This document shows positions 53,553 to 64,000 of a stretch of DNA of 64,000 bases, in pieces (the first letter of the stretch is position 1; every line of letters starts with the position of its first letter). The notes beneath the pieces are model-generated. The model ran no database searches, was not told the DNA's origin, and was given only the letters and a program-made list of their open reading frames with translations. The translations under genes and the position numbers were made by a program. This DNA comes from Nymphaea colorata (Eukaryota > Streptophyta > Magnoliopsida > Nymphaeales > Nymphaeaceae), in assembly GCF_008831285.2 (NCBI RefSeq), contig NC_045150.1:9188001-9252000 (forward strand), written 5' to 3'.

Positions 53553-54471
53553 TACCATCATTTCTATTCTTATACCCCATGTTTGGGGTAAAGCAACAAG
53601 GCAATGAGAAAATCAGGTCATTACATGATGGTTGTGAGCAAAACTAAGGCCCATATAAAAGGAAGTCCATATATATTTAGAATTATAGCCAAAGAGCGGC
53701 GTCCTAAATGGAAAACTCAGAAAATTACAGAGGGATCTCTCTCGGAAGACAAGGTTGAGCTGGCCAAGATCTCTGACAGTTCATGAACAAAATAGTTAAA
53801 TAAATAGTCAAAACTCATAAGAGTTTGAGCCCACCAATAATTATATATGCTCCTACTTCCAAACTCAATGAGTCCAATAACATGCCATCATTAGGTTATC
53901 TTTGGGGCAGAGCCAATATGCATAGTTTCAAAATTTTAACAATAATTTTCTATGCACAGTTTCAAAGTTTTAACAGGAGCCAAAAAATATATATTTTTTT
54001 AAATTTTTATATACGTTAAACTAAATTTTTTGAATGTTACATACATTTTTAATGCCTTGACATATAAGTCGCCCTCGGCTCCTAACATGAAACTATTTTT
54101 TAAAAGCTGAAAATGATTAAAAATTTCCTTTGATGGTAAACCAGAAGACCCCTTTACCCTACATGAGTAAAGTGAAATTCAGAAAATGACTTCTTATAAA
54201 AAGACAAAGCTACCCCTTTGGCCATTTTTTCCAAAAAATTAAAAGCTTTTTTTGTATTTTTTTTTTCTAGAAATTTTATCAAACGTGGACTTGGAATCTT
54301 TTGAACAGTAGTTATCACTTTTGGAATCCTTTCTTTTGTCTCCTGATCACGTTTCCCGGAGCTTCCCCGATAAGCTTAACTTTTCTTCACCTTTGTCATT
54401 CTCAATGATTCCTATGCACCTGAGCAATGAAGGGTCGACAGAGGTTTGGTAAGGGCGTCGGCAGGGGCCTT

Positions 54472-54640
54472 AGCCTCTACTCAATTTTTGTTAGATTTAT
54501 GAGTAAATTTAAAAAAAAAAATTACTTATCTTATATAAAATTTTTTGAAAATAATATTTTGGTCCTTAATTAATTTTTGAAACTATAATTCGGCCCTCCT
54601 TATTTCAGGTCCCCCTCTCATGAAAAGTTCTTGACTCCCC
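54472..54640. mobile_element. hAT-like fragment
   Basis: Left CAGGGGCCTTAGCC and right, on the other strand, CAAGGGGAGTCAAG resemble the ends of the 36301 element, and both carry a GGCCCTCC block near the right end. The flanks (GTCGG / GTTGG) do not give a clean 8-bp duplication. Confidence 0.4.
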
Positions 54641-54838
54641 TTGGTTGGATCTATGCATTATTATGTCCAAACCAGCATCATAAGACGTGCACATGAGATG
54701 AACATAAGATTTGAGAAACCTATGTGAAATGGGAAGCTGATTGGATACAACAAAAGGAATACAAATCATGGCAGCAATGTGGCTTCACAATAAGGACATA
54801 CTTTTTCCTTGTCATACCAGCTCACTGTCAAGTGTCAA

Positions 54839-54839
<1 letters not shown>

Positions 54840-54931
<92 letters not shown>
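54840..54931. repeat. compound (TA)n(TATG)n(GA)n microsatellite
   Basis: About 19 TA units, three TATG-type units, then about 21 GA units. Confidence 0.95.
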
Positions 54932-54935
<4 letters not shown>

Positions 54936-55889
54936 CCAGCTATTTGCTCCTTGTCATTTATGGCACCATACATCCAAAGCATGGTCCTGTGATTCCAGGC
55001 AATGACAAAACCAGACAACTTAACATTAATTGAGACAATGCTTTCCCATGAAAGGAGCCAAAGAGGAAATTCCGCAGCACCTTTTGCTTCTTGTGGTCCT
55101 CTTCGATTCCCTGCATGTGCAATAGAATTACCAGTATGGTGAAGATGGGACCATTCACCTGCTTAACTATGCATTGGTTGAATCTTGAAACCCTCTAAGT
55201 GGTGCGCGGCTGATCCCCTCAGGTTTCGATCCGGAATCGGTCTACCGAGCCCTCCCTGCATCATATGTCTCCCCCATTGGCCTTGCATGCTAGCATGGCC
55301 CTCAAAGATATTCAATCCCTTGGCTCAGAGTGGAACTTGTAATTTTGTACTAATCTATTGGATCCAGATCTTGTTTTTATTATTTCACATGTATTTGAGT
55401 GTTAAAAAATTGTTTCCAGATCGTGGTTATCGAATCCGTAGTGCTTGGGCAGATTCATAAAACACTGGAACAAATATTCAATGAATATGCCCTAAGATTC
55501 ATATACGACACTCATAAAGTGTTCTCACTGCCAAACGACCCCTTCGTTTATACTTCGATGCCAAAAAGTTGCTCGGGATCGCTGTTGTTGACCTATGATC
55601 AATTAGGGTTGTTCACGGAAATGAGCCATTCTTTTAGTCTCTGCGAGAACTGCATTATCTAAGCTCTCCAGGCCCAAGACTGCTAAGAAGATGCAGACCA
55701 TTCACCATGAATGACTGCATACTAGCTGATATATATTGAGCAAAACTCTTCATATTTTCTCAAGCTTAAGATCCCAGGCTTATATCTTGGCTTAAGCTGA
55801 CGAAGATCTTCACAATCTATTAATGAAAAACAAGTGATTAAAATTTGTGAATTTAAACTCCTACATCATTCAAGTTTAGGATGAGAAAT

Positions 55890-56230
55890 GTTCAATGAGT
55901 TGAGGCAACTCGAGCTGTGAGCTTCAAGCTCGAGTTATAAACAAGTCGAGTTCGAGTTAGAGTTACGCAGCCTCGACTCCTTTAAACTGGACTCAGATTG
56001 TGCCTTTCGAGTTTATTAGTCTTCAAAGATATGTTGATAATTTTTTAATGAATATTAACACCCTTTTTATGGTTTGCATTTTCATTTAATATATGAATCA
56101 ATTGACACACGCTTAAACAAGCCGCACTCGAGTTCGGAATCGGTTTTACCGAGTTGATCCCGCCCCAAAAAGCTCAACTCGAACTCGAGTCGAGCAACAA
56201 GTTCGACTTTGGCTTGCTTGTTGTACAATC
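55890..56230. repeat. GAGCTCGAG-rich fragment related to the 10180 element
   Basis: Several CAACTCGAGCT, AAGCTCGAGTT and AACTCGAACTCGAGTCGAG motifs, like those filling the element at 10180-10898. Its ends do not match and no target duplication was seen. Confidence 0.5.
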
Positions 56231-57045
56231 CTATTTAGGATTGATCTACAACTACCAGTTTTTCATTCTGATGTTGAAATGATAGAAACAATCTTATGGC
56301 AGCCAGGTTCATGACTTCCTGAGATGGGTCATTCCATGTTTGGATCTACAATACATTTGGACTTCCCCATGCTTGGATCTACAATTTATTTAAACTTTTT
56401 CCGGGAGGATCATAGCCCACAGCCCAGAAAAAATCATATTTGGACTTTTTATATTAGTTTAGTTTTTAATAGTGAAGAATTCTTATGAGGCTAGGTGGTA
56501 TAATATATGAATGGTTTGAACATTTCTTGTTAATCATAAATTCATGGAAACCCTCTTGCCCGACCAGCAAAGAGAGAAAGATAAGATGGTTCTTCCAAGA
56601 ACAAGGACCTTTTGGTCATTTCAAGGATTTCATAACGGTTAAAAAGTTTCAAACCGTCGTCGTTGTCCTCCCTTCCTCACCATCCAAAGTATGGAAACAC
56701 ACTCCCTATTATTAGGTTCTCCATCGTTTCTTGCCGCGTTTCGTCCTCTCATCTTCCATCTAGGCCGGAAAAATCAACAAGAGAAACTATCCTTGCAGAA
56801 AGGAGGAGAAGCGAGAGGTGGGAGGGAAGAAAAAGATGAAGATTTCTTCGGTCTTCCTGGTTTTCACTTTTTCTTCCCTCACCCCATGATGGCCTGAACG
56901 ATGCAGTCCAGAGTCTTTCTTCAGTTGGCGCAGAAGAAATCATTTCCATTTCCAAGATTTTCTTGTCAGATCCTTACCATGCAAACCGAGACCTGAGTTC
57001 TAACCAATTTCTCAAAAAGTTGCCGGAATTTTTGGCACAGAAGTC

Positions 57046-59916
57046 ATGGCAATGCCTCGAATCTTCTTGGTGCTAATTCTTTATTCAGTTGCCTTGCGAT
57101 TTAAAGGATTGGTTGCTCAGAAGGACGCATACGTTCCCGTTGATTCCATTCTGCTGAATTGTGGCTCTTCCGGTGATGAAACAGATTCCGACGGCCGAAA
57201 GTGGAAGGGCGACGTTGGAGGCAAAATCGATCTGACATCACAGAGCGATGTTCCAGTGAAAGCCCAATACCAGGACCCTTCGCTTCCATCCACAGTGCCA
57301 TACATGTCTGCCCGAATCTTCAGTTCTGAATCGACTTACACCTTTCAGGTGACGCCGGGGCCGCATTGGATCCGCCTCCATTTCTACCCTGCTTCTTACA
57401 GCAGCCTTGCTGCATCTGATTCTTTCTTCTCTGTAACTACCGGCGGATTCACTCTCCTTCACAACTTCAGCGCTGCAATCACTGCCCAAGCTCTCACCCA
57501 GTCCTACATCATCAAAGAGTACTCCGTGAATTGCACCACCAACTCCCTGAACATTACCTTCAGTCCCTCTGCTGATCATCCATCTGCATATGCGTTTGTT
57601 AATGGGATCGAGATCATCTCGATGCCGGATATATATTACAGCGATGATGTTCGGCTCGTCGGTTTCGAAGATCAGTTAATCGACATTTCTGGCAACTCTT
57701 TTCAAATGATGTACCGGCTGAATGTTGGAGGTCAGTTCATATCAGCAGCTGAAGACTCCGGTCTTAGCAGAACCTGGTACGTGGAATTAGAATAACATTT
57801 ACTCATCACCTGTTACATTAAGCTTCTTGACATATGATAAAAAAATTTGACTCTAGGAAAATTTGTCATATATATGTGAACGTACATGTCCATGTACATT
57901 ACATACATTATATGTGTCCTGCTTTGTGCAACACCATTATCATTAACATTTAAGTAATTGAGTGGTGGGTGTAGCTGCAACAACTTGCATAATCTAATTC
58001 ATTCTTGAACTGTGGGTATTCCCCATGAGAGCAGGTATGATGACACACCTTATCTATATGGTGCTGGGATTGGTATCACAACTGCTGCTAGTAAGAAGTT
58101 GAGTATACAGTATTCAACGGACACAACGATATACACAGCTCCGGTTGATGTCTACTCCACGGCGCGGTCGATGGGCCCTGATCCAAAGATCAATCAGAAC
58201 TACAACTTAACCTGGAATTTTCAGGTGGACAAGAACTTCACATACATAGTCAGGCTACATTTTTGCGAGCTTCAGTATAATGAGGTGAATCAGAGGGTGT
58301 TTGATATTTACCTAAACAATCAAACTGCTCAAGAAAGCGCTGATATCATAGGATGGGCATCTTCGAAAGCTGTTCCTGTACACAAAGACTATGCTGTTAT
58401 GGCTTCTGATGCGGACACTTTGTGGGTAGCCCTTCATCCTTCCGTTGGGATGAAGCCGGAATATCTTGATGCTGTTCTTAATGGGATAGAGATTTTCAAA
58501 ATAAATGATGCTACTGGGAATCTGGCCGGACCCAATCCAATTCCTTCCCCTTTGCTCCCTGATCCTGTTGCTGACGACTCAGATTCATCTCCTTCCGGGA
58601 ATTCGGGAAAGAAGCTTCACGTGATTGGTGGCGCAGCTGGAAGTGCTGCAGTTTTGGGCGCTCTGGCCTTCTGTGTTGCTGTCTATTACAGAAAGAAGAG
58701 AGAAGGCCTGGGACCTGACGGCATGACAAGTGGAGCATCTGCATGGCTTCCACTCTATGGTGGAAATTCTCACACAATGGGAAGCAAAGTGTCCACTATA
58801 TCCGGAAGAAGCTGCACCAGCAGCCATGTCTCGTCGATGGCAGCCAATCTCTGCAGGCACTTTACATTTCAAGAGATCAAGCAGGGAACCAAGAACTTTA
58901 ACGAATCATTGGTATTGGGAGTTGGTGGATTTGGAAAAGTTTATGTAGGTGAGATTGATGGTGGTACCCAGAAGGTGGCAATCAAGCGGGCCAATCCTTC
59001 ATCGGAGCAGGGTGTGCATGAATTTCAAACTGAGATAGAAATGCTTTCAAAGTTGAGGCACAGGCATCTTGTTTCACTAATTGGGTATTGCGAGGATGAC
59101 AATGAGATGATCTTGGTTTATGATTACATGGCACAAGGAACACTCAGGGAACATCTCTACAAAAGTAATAAGCCCCCGCTTTCATGGAAACAGAGGCTGG
59201 AAATATGCATAGGGGCAGCTAGAGGATTGCATTATCTTCACACTGGTGCAAAATACACAATCATCCATAGAGACGTGAAGACTACCAACATTCTTTTGGA
59301 TGACAAATTTGTAGCAAAGGTTTCTGATTTTGGCTTGTCAAAAACTGGGCCTGGACTTGACCATACTCATGTCAGCACAGTGGTGAAAGGCAGTTTTGGC
59401 TACCTTGACCCTGAATACTTCAGGAGACAACAACTGACTGATAAATCTGACGTTTACTCTTTTGGGGTTGTTCTGTTTGAAGTTTTGTGCGCTAGACCAG
59501 CTTTGAATCCAAGCCTTCCTAAAGAGCAAGTAAGTCTTGCAGATTGGGCTTTACATTGTATGAAGAAAGGGGTCCTAGAGGACATTATTGATCCACAATT
59601 GAAGGGGAAGATCAATCCTGAGTGTTTGAAGAAATTCGCTGAGACTGCACAGAAATGCCTTTCCGATCATGGTATGGACCGGCCGGCAATGGGAGACGTT
59701 CTATGGAACCTTGAATTTGCTCTGCAGTTGCAGGAGAGCTCAGAAGATGGCAAGGCATCGACAACAGATAAAAGCGGAGCTCCAGGTCTCTTTAATGAGC
59801 TCAATAACCATAGTTCAGACGGTGTAGTTGGAGTTGAGGCCATGATGAATGAGGATGCCAGCACTCTAACCTCGACTGAAGTTTTCTCGCAGCTTATTAG
59901 TCCAAAAGGGAGGTAA
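57046..59916 (+). CDS. FER: CrRLK1L receptor-like kinase, FERONIA/ANXUR clade
   Basis: A plasma-membrane receptor kinase of the CrRLK1L family that senses RALF peptides and cell-wall state. Exons: 57046-57776 and 58035-59916; a 258-nt GT-AG intron splits a Trp codon and its removal restores the frame, giving 870 residues (Arabidopsis FERONIA has 895). Residues 1-25 are a signal peptide. Two malectin-like domains (about 28-230 and 240-410) form the ectodomain with several N-linked sites. The transmembrane helix is at about 438-462, followed by a basic stop-transfer. The kinase has GVGGFG at 539-544, Lys in VAIKR at about 561, HRD at 655-657 and DFG at 675-677; all catalytic residues are present. 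The tail ends VFSQLISPKGR, a FERONIA-type ending. CrRLK1L coding regions are usually intronless, so the intron is unusual. FER versus ANX is not fully resolved. Confidence 0.9.
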
Positions 59917-61051
59917 TGCCTTGTTACTTGCTACAAATCTTTGGCTTGGTCGAAGGCACATTGTTCACAAGCAATCCTCGTCAAGAGCATAGCTCCAAGT
60001 CCTAGAAAATAAGTTCATTTTTTTGTCTGGTTATTTGATCAAGGATTTGCCATTGTGCTCTGTTTACTGTTATGCATCTTGCTTTAACGTGGAAAGAAGA
60101 TTCTTCATTTGTAACTGGTCACCTTCTTGTCATATTATCCTTGTAACGTTCTTTAATAATATTGGTGGTAGCAGCGTAAGTTAGTGATAAAATGAAAACT
60201 GAATGACAATTTTGGAGAACAGAGATTAAATGTCCTCCATGAATATCAAGCTATCAGATACTGCTAGAGATGTGACCAATACAATGCGCATGTAACATGA
60301 ACCTGACACTCACAGGAATCGAGCCAGTTATGCCAAACATGAACCTCTAAGTTCAACAAGTCTAGACTAATCAAAGAAGCGCAAAAATTGGAATTTTTTG
60401 CTCTTTGGTGAAACCAAAGAAGGTTTTTGCAGTAATGCTAACAAAGAAGAGGCGTCACTCAATCGGACCTGATCACAACCTGCAGATTGGATTTAGATAT
60501 CACTGAATTTCGATCCATGACAAATTAGATATGGTTATTAGTAAACAGTTTGCCTTCGCCATCAAATTCAAAATTAGATTTCCCGGTGCAATTTCAGAGT
60601 AGTGTTAATTGCAGATCCAAGATCAAAGTACTAGTACCAGGATCCAGTAATCATTTTGTTTTACTGGCACCATTATAAAGCATTTTGTTTAGCTCTATAA
60701 CTTGCTCCATGATTTTCCTTTTCGTGGGTTGCTTGTGGTGGGTTGGAAATTCATGGTTAAAGATCCTTTTGGTTCTCTCCCATAAACTCCGAGTCTTGTA
60801 TTATCATCTTGCTAGTCTACTTCTGTAGATTATGATTATAACATCTCTTAGAGTATTATATCTTAAGATCTCAAATCACGTCGTATCTAACACGCTAGGC
60901 AATCAAACACAATCCGATTGTGTTTTGAGATTTTGTTTCATCGTATACATTTATACATCATATATGTGATGAGTTTCAGTACTCTTCCACTCTAGAAGCA
61001 CAATTTATGGCTACACACACACAAATATATATATAGTGAAGCTGAAGCACA

Positions 61052-61054
<3 letters not shown>

Positions 61055-61147
<93 letters not shown>
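61055..61147. repeat. (TA)n microsatellite, about 46 units
   Basis: Uninterrupted TA dinucleotides over about 93 bp. A shorter TA run at 61025-61035 precedes it. Confidence 0.95.
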
Positions 61148-61150
<3 letters not shown>

Positions 61151-61902
61151 TAGAAGCCAAACGAATAGGTCATGGACAAAAGTCAGAGCCTTAAGTTTTT
61201 TTTGAAATCTAACCTTACCAATATGACCATAAAGCTGATCATTTTTTGGGATTTAATAGTGTTTTTTTAATAAGCAAAAATGAATGGCTGTCATAGCATC
61301 AACATTTTGATAATAGAAAAAACAACATTTTTTCGTGAAAACAACTTCATTCAAAACATGTTTTATATAGAAAAAAACTTTTACAAATATATTGGGATGT
61401 ATATGTTTTATTTAAAATAATTGTTTAGCAAAAAATTAAGGTCTAGTTTTTATTGTTGAGATAAAGGTCGGGCTTTTACCAAATTTTTCTCCTTCCAATT
61501 ACCAATGGAATCATTTTAGCCATTTATTACATGGTTGAGAGAAAAACAAAGAGAAAAAATTATTAACTAGTAGCAATTAATTAAAATACCATGTTGATTT
61601 TTTTCTTTGTTTTTTTCTTAACCGTTCACATTGAAAAAATCAACAACCAAAATGATTTCTTTCCAAATCTAGCACCAAAGGGTTTGGTGTCTACTAATTT
61701 CTACATATACTAGGCACTTGGGTGTTAAGCTCCTAAGGATCATCTTGATCATTAGTCATTCTAACATAGATGGCTGAAAATAAAACAATGAAAAAAAAAA
61801 GGAGATAAAATATTTTAGTCATCGAGTATTAACAATTTTTCTCTTTATTTCAACCATTCATTTTAAAGATCAATGGCCAAGATAATTCCTTAAAGTTTTG
61901 TC

Positions 61903-62023
<121 letters not shown>

Positions 62024-62248
62024 CCAACCGTTAGTCTAATCATAGCTGCTCGATGTAATGAATTAGGTGTAGATGATTGAACATACTATTCGATGGCATC
62101 TAATGATATAATGTGAGAGGAGAGGCAGAAAGGTTTCTTTGTCCAGGTTTGGATGAGAAATCCTCATGTCTCTCATAGCACACGACCCGATGTATTACAT
62201 TAGGCAATCATAAATGGATAAAACTTTGGATGGCTGGAGGATTTCAGA

Positions 62249-62267
62249 TATATATATATATATATAG
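62249..62267. repeat. (TA)n microsatellite, short
   Basis: About nine TA units. A similar run is at 63365-63383. Confidence 0.85.
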
Positions 62268-63364
62268 AAATCAATTAAAAAAAAAGGTTTCATATAGATT
62301 TTTAGATGCTAATGCATACAGTCGGATGGTTGTTCTTTTTTTTTCTTTTATATTAATAAAATTCATCACAAAAAGTTGCATTTCGTCGCTAAAAACGTTG
62401 ATTAGCAATCACAAAAGCACTTTTTCCTATGGTTTTTAAGAGATAATTTTTTTTTTTTTTAAAAAAAAGGGAACAATCTGACCTGAAATTTCAATTCTCC
62501 AATCAAGTATTATGGGGATCTCCTCTACTACCAACTACCACCACATGCAATGCATTGAGCAAAACACAGCTTACACACACACACATGCAATGCAGTCACC
62601 ATGTTGGAACGTCATCATGAGGATGCAGTCCACTTCCAAGAACTGGGTCCATGTGGGTCTGGTCTGAGAAAAAATAAATGCCAAAGTGTGGTCAAAGGGG
62701 GTCAAGCCCAGTAGGCCTGCCCCGCACCCACCCACCCAGCGAGGAGGAGTCAGGTTTGGATAAGCACGCCACATACCGATGGTCCCAAGTTCCCAGAACC
62801 AGTATGTCCCAAGCAGTGTACGGATCGTTTAAAATTTTTTTTGGTGCAGCTGAAGCTACCAGATGTTGTAGAATTAAGTTACGGATGGCCGCTGTGCAGC
62901 TCAAATTCTCCATCTTACGAAATTGAAAAATAATTTAAAAGTATTTTAAATTCATTTTAGAAAAAAAAAATAAAAACATAAAAACTTTAGAGTGTTGAAC
63001 ATCATGATCAATCGAGAAATATATCGTTTTGGATAAACTCACCAGAAAATTTGAAAGTATAACAAATTTTATTTTATTTTTCACACGCAATATTAGAAGA
63101 AGAAACTAGAACGTCAGTTTTTAATGTATCTGTTCATGGAGCTTTAGTTCGGACGTGGGGCCACGAATCTATCGGATCCAAACCGGGAAGCATTTCATAT
63201 TTATTAACCGTGGCATTTTCAAAACATCCGTGAAAAGAAATCTGGTGGCATTGTGTATTTTATTACTTGTTAAAATTAATTTTGTCTGGTCCGGAAGATG
63301 TGGCGTCCCAATGATGACAAGGACCTACATTGATTTTATTCCTACATATGTTTTTTGTCTTTTA

Positions 63365-63383
63365 TATATATATATATATATAT
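63365..63383. repeat. (TA)n microsatellite, short
   Basis: About nine to ten TA units. Confidence 0.85.
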
Positions 63384-64000
63384 AAAGAAAACTGGTAGCT
63401 ACAAGACCTTATGCTATACTTGATGGGAATTGTTAGACCCATTGATTTTAAGAGTATCAAGTGCTAGAAATTATGACAAAAAAAAATGGAAATGTATTTG
63501 TATTTTGAAAAGACCGAAACATGCCTCAAAGGAGGCACAGATGTTGATTAAGAGAACTCATATGTTTTCTCCTTTTAAAGGTACTTCAGTCTCCCAAATA
63601 TACATCTAGATTATTATTATTATTATTTTTTACTTAATTTTCAATATATGATTTTGTTAAAATCAACATCCTAAAAAACTCCCCTCAAGTTTAGCATATG
63701 ACATATATATATATATTTAATTTTTACTTATTACTTATTAGTGTCCCCCTCTTACGTAATGAATTCATGTCCATAATACTTTACTTAAAGCCGAGACTAA
63801 TTGTCTACCAGTCCACGGTCAAAGCTATTGGAGGGTTGTTGTTTTAGAAAATGACAAGTCATAGAATTTAGCTGTGAAAAGCTGCAATTGTTTTTATAAA
63901 GTTGAAGATGATATAAAATAAATATTTATTTTTTTGTCTTTTTCATTGAAAAAATATGCACAATTGTTGAGCTATCTAACAAGCAGCCCATGTCAAATAA

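Larger units (their letters stand above)
52368..57045. other. intergenic region with simple repeats and TE fragments
   Basis: No gene seen. It contains three TA arrays (52589, 53479, 54840), a (GA)n run at 54890-54931, a hAT-like fragment near 54472-54640 and a GAGCTCGAG-rich fragment at 55890-56230. The last 300-500 bp should hold the 5' UTR and promoter of the receptor kinase. Confidence 0.55.

Noticed and set aside
53402-53647. Open frames made of Ile-Tyr repeats (also at 54741, 54809, 61898)
   Set aside because: They are translations of TA or GA microsatellites.
55185-55460. 91-codon plus-strand frame
   Set aside because: Sequence has some TE-like feel but no domain could be identified; not supported as a gene.
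57046-58034. Receptor kinase as a pseudogene broken by a stop at 57793
   Set aside because: Clean GT and AG sites restore a Trp codon and the family sequence exactly, so an intron is the better reading.

Overview
This window is flowering-plant nuclear DNA. The genes are split by GT-AG introns, the intergenic DNA is AT-rich with long (TA)n arrays, there are Ty1/copia and MITE-type elements, and every recognisable protein belongs to a plant family (chloroplast branched-chain amino-acid enzyme, plastid-division protein, CrRLK1L receptor kinase, GT31 arabinogalactan-type galactosyltransferase). The lineage within angiosperms cannot be fixed from the sequence alone. All gene models below were built by hand from conserved protein sequence, splice signals and reading-frame continuity.

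Layout. 1-2114: the 3' part of a Ty1/copia retrotransposon (+), with reverse transcriptase, RNase H, polypurine tract and 3' LTR. 2755-5899 (-): the first eight exons of an ER lysophosphatidic acid acyltransferase (LPAT2-like). Its last exons are absent before the retrotransposon, so the element most likely sits inside an intron and the gene continues off the left edge. 6061-11942: gene-free, with three MITE-like elements. 11943-14920 (+): a complete 7-exon GT31 beta-1,3-galactosyltransferase. 15881-22843 (-): a complete 11-exon chloroplast ketol-acid reductoisomerase whose intron 2 holds a 0.48-kb tandem duplication. 24619-44597 (-): a complete 30-exon clathrin heavy chain gene about 20 kb long, whose introns hold a hAT-like MITE and several local tandem duplications. 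47142-49253 (+): PDV1. 50577-52367 (-): a second, divergent PDV1-family gene, tail-to-tail with the first and with its intron at the same position. 57046-59916 (+): a FERONIA-like CrRLK1L receptor kinase with one short intron between its two malectin-like halves. 59917-64000: gene-free, with large (TA)n arrays.

The genes do not form a pathway cluster; as is usual in plants, they are unrelated neighbours. The only functionally linked neighbours are the two PDV1-family genes, which would act together at the chloroplast division ring. I found no CRISPR array, operon, rRNA or convincing tRNA, and no clearly new biological system. The most notable points are the inverted PDV1 pair, the retrotransposon apparently nested in the LPAT gene, a stop-free 3n intron in clathrin heavy chain, the intron in the FERONIA-like gene, and an unusually high number of short tandem duplications.
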